Positions 6,442 to 13,446 of a stretch of DNA of 14,995 nt are shown piece after piece. Source of the DNA: Bacillota bacterium (GTDB lineage: Bacteria; Bacillota; DTU030). The position numbers were made by a program, and so were the translations under genes. The stretch spans positions 1-14,995 of the forward strand of contig DUTA01000024.1 of NCBI GenBank assembly GCA_012842325.1, read 5' to 3'. The notes beneath the pieces are model-generated. The model was not told the origin of the DNA. It did no database searches and was given only the letters and a program-made list of their open reading frames with translations. Every line of letters starts with the position of its first letter. Position 1 is the first letter of the stretch.

Positions 6442-6553
6442 GGGAAAAATTTGGAGATAGGCAGGTTTGACGAAAAATTTGTAGAAATTATCTTGTATAT
6501 GGGGGGAAAATTTTTACTCCGCCAGTATTTGGCGGGGCTTTGTTTTACAATTA
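6442..6553 (+). repeat. Hairpin-bearing diverged repeat, copy 2 (downstream of the CRISPR remnant)
   Basis: This is the partner of 4981-5082. CTCCGCC (6517-6523) pairs with GGCGGGG (6531-6537) around the same AGTATTT loop as copy 1, followed by CTTTGTTTT. Here it also fits a short intrinsic terminator. Compared with copy 1, the T-T mismatch in the stem has become a C-G pair. The stretch 6374-6674 contains this element and no gene I can support. Confidence 0.5.
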
Positions 6554-6674
6554 ATATGGGACACTTGTTTGGGGGAAAGCTCCTGGCAGCGAAGGGGGGA
6601 TAGTGGACTTATTTTTGTGCTGGGAGTGGAGTGTTTCGCCTGGATGGGACGGCTGTTTGGTCGAGGTGATGCAC

Positions 6675-7742
6675 ATGTTTTTTCCTGAAGTGGCACCCCT
6701 CACCGCCGCTTTGCGGCAGGGTCTCCTGGGCCGGGATGAAGCCCTGGCCATATTCGCCGGGGAAGGAGCGGTAGGGGAAATAAATGCCCTGCTGGAGACC
6801 TTAAAAAGGGAGGGCATCCGGTTTTTCGGCGGTGTTTTTCCCGGCTTGATCCGGGGTAACATCATAGAAAAGACAGGCTTTATAGTCAAAAGGGTGCCTG
6901 ATTTCCGGTGTCTGTACATAATCCGCGATTTAAGGGCGGGAAAAGACCTGGCGTCTCTGGTCAAATTTCGGGGGGGTAGGTCTGCCCTGATCCTGGTGGA
7001 CGGGACAGCTCCCGGCATCTGCAGTTTTCTGGCCAATTTATTCGCCCTGTGCGGCGACGGCAACTTTCTTGGCGGCGGGGCCGGTTTCAGCGATTTCAAA
7101 GAGGGCAATTGCCTCTTCGCCGAGGACGGCTTCTTCCGCGGCGGGGCGGTGGTTGCCTTCTTCGACCGTCCCCTGTCCCTGGCCGTGAAACATGGCTGGC
7201 GCAAATGCCGGGGGCCCTTTATAATCACCAAATCCGCGGGCAATGTCATCGAGGAGATCAACTGGGAAGAGGCCTTTCCCTTTTACCAGCGCATTTTAAA
7301 ATACTGCGGGGAGGAGGTTACGCCCGAGAATTTCTTGGCGGTGGCCGCAAAATACCCCATCGGCCTCTACAAAAAGGGCTACGAGGATATCGTCAGGGAT
7401 CCCATCAAGACCGACGGCTCCAGGATTACCTGTGTCGGGGAAGTACCGGAAAATGCCCTGTTTTATATACTACAGGGCTCCAGGGAGGGCCTGGTCGGCA
7501 GCGCCCAGCAGGTAGCCCAGACTTGTATGAAAAATCTTACAAAACCTGCCGATTGTCTTGTTTTCGACTGCATTTCCCGGGCTCTGTATCTGGAAGATTC
7601 CTTCCGGGAAGAAATAGATGCCATCTGCCAGGCCCTGGCTCCTCTGCCGGCCGAGGGTGCGCTGACCCTGGGGGAAATATCGTCCGTCGGCTACGGCGGT
7701 ATCAGCTTTTTGAACAAGACTGTGGTGGTGGGTGGGATCTGA
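6675..7742 (+). CDS. FIST-domain sensory protein
   Basis: FIST N/FIST C proteins are cytoplasmic small-ligand sensors, proposed to bind amino acids or similar molecules, usually linked to signalling enzymes. The 355 residues fit both halves. The N-terminal FIST domain (about residues 1-190) includes FFGGVFPGLIRG and the glycine-rich GDGNFLGGGAGFSDFKEGN. The FIST_C domain (about 195-350) includes the late segment CLVFDCISRALYLEDSF and the terminal GEISSVGYGGISFLNKTVVVGGI. I chose ATG 6675 because GAGGTG (6663-6668) lies six bases upstream. ATG 6669 and GTG 6603 (behind AAGGGGGGA) are in-frame alternatives, the latter adding 24 unlikely-looking residues. The stop overlaps the next start as TGATG, so translation is coupled to the diguanylate cyclase. 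I infer that FIST ligand binding controls the cyclase. No clear promoter is visible upstream. Confidence 0.8.
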   Translation: MFFPEVAPLTAALRQGLLGRDEALAIFAGEGAVGEINALLETLKREGIRFFGGVFPGLIRGNIIEKTGFIVKRVPDFRCLYIIRDLRAGKDLASLVKFRGGRSALILVDGTAPGICSFLANLFALCGDGNFLGGGAGFSDFKEGNCLFAEDGFFRGGAVVAFFDRPLSLAVKHGWRKCRGPFIITKSAGNVIEEINWEEAFPFYQRILKYCGEEVTPENFLAVAAKYPIGLYKKGYEDIVRDPIKTDGSRITCVGEVPENALFYILQGSREGLVGSAQQVAQTCMKNLTKPADCLVFDCISRALYLEDSFREEIDAICQALAPLPAEGALTLGEISSVGYGGISFLNKTVVVGGI

Positions 7743-8887
7743 TGGCCGACAATTATTTGGCTGATCTTTCGGTGATGTTTGAAATCGCCCTGAAAATGGG
7801 GCGCACCCTGGATCTGGAGCAGGAATACAACCGTTTTTCCGAGTTGCTGATCCACCGGATGGGCTGCGATTACGTGGCCCTGTGGTTGAAGGAAGGCGGC
7901 CAGTACAAGCTGAAATTTGCCAATCCCATCACCAGGGCCGGCAAGTCGGCTGTGGACGGGCGGGATCCCATCGTCGGGCGCCTGCAAGAAGGTCAGCCCT
8001 TAAAGGCTGATTTTGGAGAGCCCCAATTTGCCGACCTCCTGCAGGAAAAAAACATTGTCCGGGGTTCCCTGGCTGTTTTTCCCTTTACCGATCCGGAAGG
8101 TTTCCTCAAGGTATACAGCAGCAGCGGCCTCACTACCAAAGATGTCAAGCAGATCGAAACCCTGGTGAAAAAATTCCAGTCTGTGGTCAGGGGTTGTGCC
8201 TATTATGAAAGGGCTTTGCAGGAAATAGAGTTGCGGAAAGCGGCGGAAGAAGCCCTGCGCAGGGCCAATTTGGAAATGGAGAAAATCCTTGAGGAAAACA
8301 AGGTAATGCTCAGAAAGATCGACATTCTGAACAAGGAACTGGAGGACAAGGTAAAGGAGCGGACCAGGGAACTGGAGGAAACGGTGGTCAAACTGCGGGA
8401 AATTGCCATCAAGGACGGCATGACGGGCCTGTACAACCGGCAGCATGTTCTCCTGCTGGGCGAGCAGGCTTTCCTGGATGCCGTCAACATGGATAAGGAT
8501 TTTTCCGTCATTATGATCGATGTCGATAAATTCAAGCGGGTCAATGACACCTACGGCCATCTGATCGGGGACAGGGTAATTGAAATCCTGGGCAAGAGGC
8601 TGGCCAACTCCCTCAAGAATACGGACCTCGTCGGCCGCTACGGGGGGGAAGAATTCATTGTCTTTCTCAACTGCGACAAGGCCCAGGCCCTGGAGGTTGC
8701 GGAGCGGATCAGGCACAATGTGGCGGACAACAGGTTCGTTATCAAGACAGGCGTCTTCCTGCCCATTACCGTGAGCATAGGGGTGGCAACGCGGCGGCCG
8801 GGGGATACCTTCGATGGCCTGATAAAACGGGCCGATGACCGGCTGTATAAGGCCAAAAGGGCGGGCGGGAACCGGATTGGCTGCTGA
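7742..8887 (+). CDS. Diguanylate cyclase with N-terminal sensor domain and GGEEF domain
   Basis: This enzyme makes cyclic di-GMP from two GTP. The protein has 381 residues and no membrane segment. Residues 1-155 look like a GAF-type sensor (YNRFSELLIHRMGCDYVALWLKE segment, with strands and helices ending near FQSVVRG). Residues 160-220 form a Glu/Lys/Leu-rich coiled coil of the type that relays signals by dimerisation. The GGDEF domain fills 220-381, with DGMTGLYNR, the metal/substrate segment DVDKFKRVNDTYGH, the active-site GGEEF (301-305) and SIGVA. It should be catalytically active. The inhibitory RxxD site is KNTD (292-295), with Lys for Arg, which may weaken product feedback. The start overlaps the FIST gene stop by one base and lacks a strong ribosome binding site, consistent with translational coupling. 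Confidence 0.92.
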   Translation: MADNYLADLSVMFEIALKMGRTLDLEQEYNRFSELLIHRMGCDYVALWLKEGGQYKLKFANPITRAGKSAVDGRDPIVGRLQEGQPLKADFGEPQFADLLQEKNIVRGSLAVFPFTDPEGFLKVYSSSGLTTKDVKQIETLVKKFQSVVRGCAYYERALQEIELRKAAEEALRRANLEMEKILEENKVMLRKIDILNKELEDKVKERTRELEETVVKLREIAIKDGMTGLYNRQHVLLLGEQAFLDAVNMDKDFSVIMIDVDKFKRVNDTYGHLIGDRVIEILGKRLANSLKNTDLVGRYGGEEFIVFLNCDKAQALEVAERIRHNVADNRFVIKTGVFLPITVSIGVATRRPGDTFDGLIKRADDRLYKAKRAGGNRIGC

Positions 8888-8890
8888 GGG

Positions 8891-8914
8891 CCGGGGGAGA
8901 ACCGCCCCCCCCGG
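8891..8914 (+). terminator. Weak GC-rich hairpin after the cyclase gene
   Basis: CCGGGGG (8891-8897) can pair with CCCCCGG (8908-8914), followed only by TTTCCCTT. It could end the FIST-cyclase transcript, but the T-tract is poor. Confidence 0.3.
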
Positions 8915-8920
8915 TTTCCC

Positions 8921-8949
8921 TTGACATTCTCCCCTTCCTCCAGTATATT
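8921..8949 (+). promoter_or_regulatory. SigA-type promoter of the T-box-metG unit
   Basis: TTGACA (8921-8926) and TATATT (8944-8949) are separated by exactly 17 bases. Transcription should start around 8956, just upstream of the T-box leader, making metG (and probably tatD) an independent unit from the cyclase. Confidence 0.85.
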
Positions 8950-8978
8950 AATTACTAACAGCATAAGGCGCGAAAGGT

Positions 8979-9296
8979 AATGACGAGGGCGAGTAAGCAG
9001 GAAAGCAGGCGACAGAGAGCCGGGGTAGGTGCAAGCCGGTGCCTGGGGAACTGCCGAAGATGGCCTCTGAACTGCAGGTGGAACGGGCCCCTGGTGGGGC
9101 TCCCAGTACACTGGGCCGGGTCCCCGTGGTCCGGGGAAGGGCAACCGTTATCTTGCCCGGGTATCGGGTACCCTTGGTGTGCCCCGTACCTGGAGAGGCC
9201 CCTGCCGCGAGGCCGGGGTAAAAAAGGGTGGTACCGCGTGGCTCTATTCCCCTCGCCCCTTGGAAATTATTTCCCGGGGGGAGGGGATATATTTTT
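8979..9296 (+). ncRNA. T-box riboswitch, methionine (AUG) specifier
   Basis: T-box leaders bind uncharged tRNA and then favour an antiterminator, so metG is expressed when tRNA-Met is not aminoacylated. The conserved T-box sequence AGGGTGGTACCGCG is at 9225-9238. Stem I is visible: GCAG...CAGAG on the 5' side pairs with CTCTG...CTGC on the 3' side, with a GGTGCAAGCCGGTGCC apical part between. The specifier position in GAAGATGGC reads ATG (9060-9062), matching the methionyl-tRNA synthetase gene downstream. The competing terminator is at 9248-9296. Stems II and III probably fill 9070-9200, which is GC-rich and self-complementary. The boundaries are approximate. Confidence 0.93.
9248..9296 (+). 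terminator. Regulated terminator of the metG T-box
   Basis: TCCCCTCGCCCC (9248-9259) pairs with GGGGGGAGGGGA (9276-9287) with one mismatch, followed by TATATTTTT. It lies ten bases after the T-box sequence, the standard arrangement for transcription attenuation. Confidence 0.88.
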
Positions 9297-9357
9297 GGCC
9301 AGAAAAGGCTGTTTGGAAGCGAGGTAAATCATGTCACCAATCAAATGAAAGGAGTTG

Positions 9358-11292
9358 ATGACTGTGGGCAAACCAACCTTTTACATCACAACCCCCATCT
9401 ACTACCCCAGCGACAAGCTGCACATCGGCCATGCCTACACCACGGTGGCGGCCGACGCCATCGCCCGCTACAAGCGGCAGCGAGGGTACGATGTCATGTT
9501 CCTGACCGGGTCCGATGAGCACGGTCAGAAGATCCAGCGGATTGCCGAGGAAAAGGGGGTCAGCCCCAAGGAGTATGTGGACGGGATTGTGGCGGGCTTC
9601 AAGAAGCTGTGGCAGCTGCTCCACATCACCAATGACGACTTTATCCGCACCACGGAGGAGCGCCACACCAGAAGCGTCCAGAAGATCTTCCAGGCCCTCT
9701 ACGACCGGGGCGATATCTACAAGTCGGAATACGAGGGCTGGTACTGCGTCCCCTGTGAGACCTTCTGGACCGAGAGGCAGGTGGCGGAAGGGAACACCTG
9801 CCCCGACTGCGGCCGGCCTGTGGAACTGGTCAAGGAAGAGAGCTATTTCTTCCGCCTCTCCAAGTATGCCGACCGCTGGTTTAAATTCATTGAAGAGAAC
9901 CCCGATTTCATCCAGCCGGCTTCCCGGCGCAACGAGATGATCAGCTTTGTGAAGAGCGGTCTGGAGGATCTCTGCGTCTCCCGCACCACCTTCAACTGGG
10001 GGATCCCGGTTCCCATGGACCCGAAACACGTCATCTATGTCTGGATCGATGCCCTCTCCAACTACATCACCGCCCTGGGTTACGGGTCTGAGGATGAAAG
10101 CAAATATCACCGCTACTGGCCGGCGGACCTGCACCTGGTGGGCAAGGAGATCGTCCGCTTCCACACCATCATCTGGCCCATCATGCTCATGGCCTTGGGT
10201 CTACCCCTGCCCAAGAAGGTCTTCGGCCACGGCTGGCTGATCCTGGAAAGCGGAAAGATGTCAAAATCCAAGGGCAACGTGGTGGACCCGGTGGTCCTGG
10301 TAGATAAGTACGGGGTGGATGCCATCCGGTATTACCTGCTCCGGGAGATTTCCTTCGGCGCCGACGGTTATTACTCGGAGGAAGCCCTGATCCGGCGGAT
10401 CAACGCCGACCTGGCCAACGACCTGGGCAACCTTCTCCACCGGACCCTGACCATGATTGAGAAGTATTGCTCCGGGGTGGTGCCGGAGCCGGGCCCGGCG
10501 GAAGCCATAGATGGGGAACTGCAGGCGGTGGCAGCGGCGGTGCCCCGGGAAGTGGAGGAGACCATGGAGAAGCTGGAAATCTCCAACGCCCTGGCGGCCA
10601 TTTGGAAGCTGGTGGGCCGGGCCAACAAGTATATCGACGAAACCACTCCCTGGCTCCTGGCCAAAGACGAGGCCACCCGCCCCCGGCTGCAGACGGTCCT
10701 CTACAATCTGGCCGAGGCCCTGCGGATCATCGGCATCCTCCTGGTGCCTTACCTGCCCACTGTCCCGGAAAAGATCTGGAAACAGCTGGGCCTGGGCGAG
10801 GGGGTCCGGGAAGTTCCCTGGGAGGAAGCGGAGCAGTGGGGAGGCCTGGTCCCCGGTACCAGGGTGCAGCGGGGTGAACCCATCTTCCCCCGGATCGATC
10901 CCGAGGAAGCATTGAAAGCAGATAAGGAGGAAAAGAAAGTGGTGGAAAAGGTGGAAACCGGAGGAGAACGGATCAGCATCGACGAATTTGCCCGCCTGGA
11001 CCTGCGGGTGGTGGAAGTGCTGGCGGCGGAGAGGGTGGAGAAGTCTAGGAAGCTGTTGAAACTCCAGGTAGCCCTGGGCGAGGAAAAGCGGCAGGTGGTG
11101 GCCGGCATCGCCAGGTATGTGGAGCCGGAAGAACTGGTTGGGAAAAAGCTGGTCCTGGTGGCCAACCTCCAGCCGGCCAAGCTGATGGGAATCGAGTCCG
11201 ACGGCATGATCCTGGCGGCCAGCGATGACGAGGACAATCTGGCCCTCCTCACCGTGGATCGGGATATTGCCAGCGGCGCGAAAATAAGCTAG
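9358..11292 (+). CDS. metG: Methionyl-tRNA synthetase
   Basis: Charges tRNA-Met with methionine using ATP; cytoplasmic, essential, class I synthetase. The 644 residues contain the Rossmann catalytic core with HIGH (22-25) and KMSKS (300-304). A cysteine-containing zinc knuckle (CVPC...CPDC, about residues 127-147) is followed by an alpha-helical anticodon domain (about 350-510). After a Lys/Glu-rich linker, a C-terminal EMAP II-like tRNA-binding domain (about 540-644) starts at RISIDEFARLDLRV and includes VAGIARYVEPEELVGKK. Such fused tRNA-binding domains are usual in Firmicute MetRS. ATG 9358 is only three bases after AAAGGAG. In-frame GTG 9364, nine bases away, is an equally good start, giving MGKPTFYITTPIYYPS. 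TTG 9355 is less likely. The gene is controlled by the AUG T-box upstream and followed 17 bases later by tatD, as in many Firmicutes. Confidence 0.97.
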   Translation: MTVGKPTFYITTPIYYPSDKLHIGHAYTTVAADAIARYKRQRGYDVMFLTGSDEHGQKIQRIAEEKGVSPKEYVDGIVAGFKKLWQLLHITNDDFIRTTEERHTRSVQKIFQALYDRGDIYKSEYEGWYCVPCETFWTERQVAEGNTCPDCGRPVELVKEESYFFRLSKYADRWFKFIEENPDFIQPASRRNEMISFVKSGLEDLCVSRTTFNWGIPVPMDPKHVIYVWIDALSNYITALGYGSEDESKYHRYWPADLHLVGKEIVRFHTIIWPIMLMALGLPLPKKVFGHGWLILESGKMSKSKGNVVDPVVLVDKYGVDAIRYYLLREISFGADGYYSEEALIRRINADLANDLGNLLHRTLTMIEKYCSGVVPEPGPAEAIDGELQAVAAAVPREVEETMEKLEISNALAAIWKLVGRANKYIDETTPWLLAKDEATRPRLQTVLYNLAEALRIIGILLVPYLPTVPEKIWKQLGLGEGVREVPWEEAEQWGGLVPGTRVQRGEPIFPRIDPEEALKADKEEKKVVEKVETGGERISIDEFARLDLRVVEVLAAERVEKSRKLLKLQVALGEEKRQVVAGIARYVEPEELVGKKLVLVANLQPAKLMGIESDGMILAASDDEDNLALLTVDRDIASGAKIS

Positions 11293-11309
11293 GCAGGGGG
11301 TAAGACGAG

Positions 11310-12095
11310 ATGCTCATCGATACCCACTGCCACCTGCAGGACGAGCGGTTTGCCGGCGACCTGGAAGCCCTTTTGGACCGGGCCCGGGAGGCCGGGGTGG
11401 GCTACGCCCTGGTGGTGGGCAGCGACCTGGAAACATCCCGCCAGGCCTGTGACCTGGCCCAAAAATACCCCCAGCTCTTTGCCGTGGTGGGGGTTCACCC
11501 CCATGACAGCAAGGATGCCGACAGGGCCACCTTTGACCAGATCCGGCAGCTGGCCGCCCGGGACCGGGTGGTGGCCCTGGGGGAAATGGGCCTGGATTAC
11601 CATTACGACTTTTCCCCCCGGAAGATCCAGCAGCGGGTCTTCCGCTACCAGATCGGCCTCGCCCGGGAGCTGGGCCTGCCCATCGTCATCCACGACCGGG
11701 AGGCCCACGCCGATACCCTGGCCATCCTGAAGGAGGAGAAGGTGGAAGAGGTGGGGGGGGTGCTCCACTGCTATTCCGGCAGCTGGGAGATGGCCCGGGA
11801 ATGTCTTGAAATGGGCTTTTACATTTCCATTGCCGGCCCGGTGACCTTTGCCAATGCCAAAAAGCTGGTGCGGGTGGTGGAGAACCTGCCCCTTGAGTAC
11901 CTGCTGGTGGAGACCGATGCCCCCTACCTGACCCCGGTCCCCCACCGGGGCAAGCGCAATGAACCGGCCTATGTCCGCTATGTGGCCGAAAGAATAGCCC
12001 AAATAAAGGGGATCCCGGTGGAAGAGGTAGCGGCGCAGACCACCGCCAATGCCATTAAGCTTTTCCGCCTGCCCGTGGAAAAGAAAAGGGATTAG
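11310..12095 (+). CDS. tatD: TatD-family metal-dependent deoxyribonuclease (YabD/YcfH type)
   Basis: Amidohydrolase-superfamily nuclease, 261 residues, a normal length for the family. The TIM-barrel metal ligands are visible: HCH in DTHCHL (His6, His8), Glu in ALGEMGLDYHYD, His in IVIHDREAH, His in LHCYSGS, and Asp in VETDAPYLTP near residue 208. Known relatives cut DNA 3'-5' and may act in repair or DNA degradation. Its biological role in bacteria is not settled. ATG 11310 has a G-rich site (CAGGGGG) upstream, rather far away. It lies 17 bases after metG, so it is very likely co-transcribed under the T-box. The order metG-tatD-yabE is the conserved Firmicute arrangement. Confidence 0.95.
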   Translation: MLIDTHCHLQDERFAGDLEALLDRAREAGVGYALVVGSDLETSRQACDLAQKYPQLFAVVGVHPHDSKDADRATFDQIRQLAARDRVVALGEMGLDYHYDFSPRKIQQRVFRYQIGLARELGLPIVIHDREAHADTLAILKEEKVEEVGGVLHCYSGSWEMARECLEMGFYISIAGPVTFANAKKLVRVVENLPLEYLLVETDAPYLTPVPHRGKRNEPAYVRYVAERIAQIKGIPVEEVAAQTTANAIKLFRLPVEKKRD

Positions 12096-12099
12096 CAGA

Positions 12100-12152
12100 G
12101 GCTCCCGGTTATACCCAAAAAGAGGGGAGCCCCTTGGGACCAATCCGGTCCC
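12100..12152. other. Two short hairpins after tatD lacking a U-tract
   Basis: GGCTCCC (12100-12106) pairs with GGGAGCC (12125-12131), and GGGACC (12136-12141) pairs with GGTCCC (12147-12152) around AATCC. Neither is followed by a T-run. They may slow or end transcription with Rho or protect the metG-tatD mRNA 3' end; this is not established. Confidence 0.4.
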
Positions 12153-12236
12153 CGGGAATAGGCTGATAGGGGGAGGTGCGCGAGCCTTTCTGGCCAATGC
12201 CGGCACCAGATAAAAAAATTACCAGAAATGGTTTGG

Positions 12237-12265
12237 TTGACACGCTTTTGGAAATAATATAGAAT
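12237..12265 (+). promoter_or_regulatory. SigA-type promoter of the yabE-like gene
   Basis: TTGACA (12237-12242) and TAGAAT (12260-12265) are 17 bases apart. The predicted start is near 12272, leaving about 55 bases of untranslated leader. The AT-rich patch just upstream may act as an UP-like element. Confidence 0.82.
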
Positions 12266-12327
12266 GGTGCCGCATACTCAATAGAATACAGAGAAATGCC
12301 CCTACTCCAACAAAGGAGGTTTTCGTG

Positions 12328-13356
12328 ATGGACGAAATGCCCGCACACCTTCGGCCTGGAGGAGGGGTTCCCGGCTTCAGGCCGGGAAAGAAACTGCTGG
12401 GGCTGCTCCTAGTCCTCGCAGTAGTCTGCTCTCTTCTGGCCGGAGGTTATGCGTGGGCCCGGAAGGAAGTGACCATCAGTGTCGACGGCCGGACCATGGT
12501 TGTGCAGACACTGGCGCGGAATGTAGGTGGTTTACTGGCGGAGGAGGGTATTGTCCTGGGAGAAAGGGATCGGGTGGAGCCGGATCTTCAGACCCCCCTG
12601 GAGAGGGGAATGGAGATCGTCGTGAGAAGGGCCCAACCCTTTGTCCTCAAGGTCGACGGGGAAACCAGGACCACGGCCAGCACCCGGGAACGGGTGGCGG
12701 AGGCCCTGGCTGAGGCCGGTGTGGTGCTGGGCCCCCTGGACCGGACAGTTCCCGCGGGGGATACCCCCCTCATCCCCGGAATGGAGATCGAAGTCATCAG
12801 GGGCAGGGAAGAAGTGGTGACCATCGAGGTTCCGGTACCTTTCCAGGTCCAGCGGCGCAGTGACGACAGCCTGCCGCGGGGTCAGTCCAAAGTAGTCCAG
12901 GAAGGCCGGGAAGGCCGGGCAGAAAGGCTTGTCCGCTATCGCTACGAGAATGGAGAGAAGGTTTCCGAGGAGTTAATAGAGGAAAGGATCATTGAGGAGC
13001 CGGTGCCCCAGGTGGTGGCGGTGGGAACCCTTACCACCATAGCCTCCCGGGGCGGGGAAATCCTGCGTTTTAAAGAGATGCGGGTCATGGAGGCAACGGC
13101 CTATACCCCCGATCCCCGCTGCAACGGGGGCTACAAATACACAGCCACGGGCCGCCTGGCCCAGCGGGGCATAGTGGCTGTGGATCCCCGGGTTATCCCC
13201 CTGGGCACCCGCCTCTATGTGGAAGGGTATGGCAACGCCCTGGCCGCCGACACCGGCGGAGCCATCAAGGGAAACAAGATCGATCTCTGTTTTGACACCT
13301 ACGAGGAGGCCGTCCGTTTCGGGCGGCGCCAGGTCAAAGTCTATATCCTGGAATGA
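12328..13356 (+). CDS. yabE: Cell-wall-associated protein with DUF348, G5 and 3D domains (YabE/RpfB-like)
   Basis: Secreted or membrane-anchored protein of 342 residues, resembling YabE/RpfB-type peptidoglycan-remodelling proteins. A single hydrophobic segment (about 21-44, KLLGLLLVLAVVCSLLAGG) anchors or exports it. Two ubiquitin-like DUF348 repeats follow (about 48-92, starting VTISVDG, and 106-150, starting FVLKVDG). A G5 domain (about 153-230) contains EVVTIEVPVPF. The C-terminal 3D domain (about 260-342) carries MEATAYTPDP, GRLAQRGIVAVDP and AADTGGAIKGNKIDLCF, with the conserved aspartates. In related proteins this domain is a lytic transglycosylase-like catalytic unit. AAAGGAGG (12312-12319) is eight bases before ATG 12328 and five before in-frame GTG 12325, so either could be used. 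It has its own promoter and a clean terminator right after the stop, so it is probably monocistronic. Confidence 0.92.
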   Translation: MDEMPAHLRPGGGVPGFRPGKKLLGLLLVLAVVCSLLAGGYAWARKEVTISVDGRTMVVQTLARNVGGLLAEEGIVLGERDRVEPDLQTPLERGMEIVVRRAQPFVLKVDGETRTTASTRERVAEALAEAGVVLGPLDRTVPAGDTPLIPGMEIEVIRGREEVVTIEVPVPFQVQRRSDDSLPRGQSKVVQEGREGRAERLVRYRYENGEKVSEELIEERIIEEPVPQVVAVGTLTTIASRGGEILRFKEMRVMEATAYTPDPRCNGGYKYTATGRLAQRGIVAVDPRVIPLGTRLYVEGYGNALAADTGGAIKGNKIDLCFDTYEEAVRFGRRQVKVYILE

Positions 13357-13357
13357 A

Positions 13358-13383
13358 GGCAGGGGCGACCCTGCCCTTTTTTT
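13358..13383 (+). terminator. Intrinsic terminator of the yabE-like gene
   Basis: GGCAGGG (13358-13364) and CCCTGCC (13369-13375) are perfect arms around a GCGA tetraloop, followed by CTTTTTTT. The hairpin begins two bases after the stop codon. Confidence 0.95.
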
Positions 13384-13405
13384 ACCCTGCGGGAAGGTGT
13401 ACAAT
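13377..13405 (+). promoter_or_regulatory. Weak candidate promoter for rsmA
   Basis: TACAAT (13400-13405) is a fair -10 box, but the sequence 17 bases upstream is only the terminator's T-run. A promoter is expected here because the previous transcript ends just before. The match is poor. Confidence 0.3.
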
Positions 13406-13446
13406 AGGGGAAAAGGAGAAAAGACCAAGGACAAGGAGGAGCCGGG

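Noticed and set aside
6379..6603. 74-codon frame with TTG start after the CRISPR remnant
   Set aside because: No clear ribosome binding site. It crosses the repeat/hairpin element and its sequence does not look like a conserved protein.
6603..6674. GTG 6603 as the FIST start
   Set aside because: It has a G-rich site, but the 24 extra residues (Trp- and Cys-rich) do not resemble FIST N-termini, and ATG 6675 has a better-spaced site.
7049..7741. Upstream extension of the cyclase frame
   Set aside because: It overlaps the FIST gene in another frame and encodes Arg/Gly-rich low-complexity sequence. The cyclase begins at the TGATG overlap.
9070..9220. Possible separate small RNA or tRNA in the GC-rich stretch before metG
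   Set aside because: The complementarity is explained by T-box stems II-III. No cloverleaf or tRNA 3' end is visible. No tRNA or rRNA gene was seen anywhere in the window.
12109..12348. 79-codon minus-strand frame between tatD and the yabE-like gene
   Set aside because: It lies over the + strand promoter, hairpins and ribosome binding site, with no coding features.
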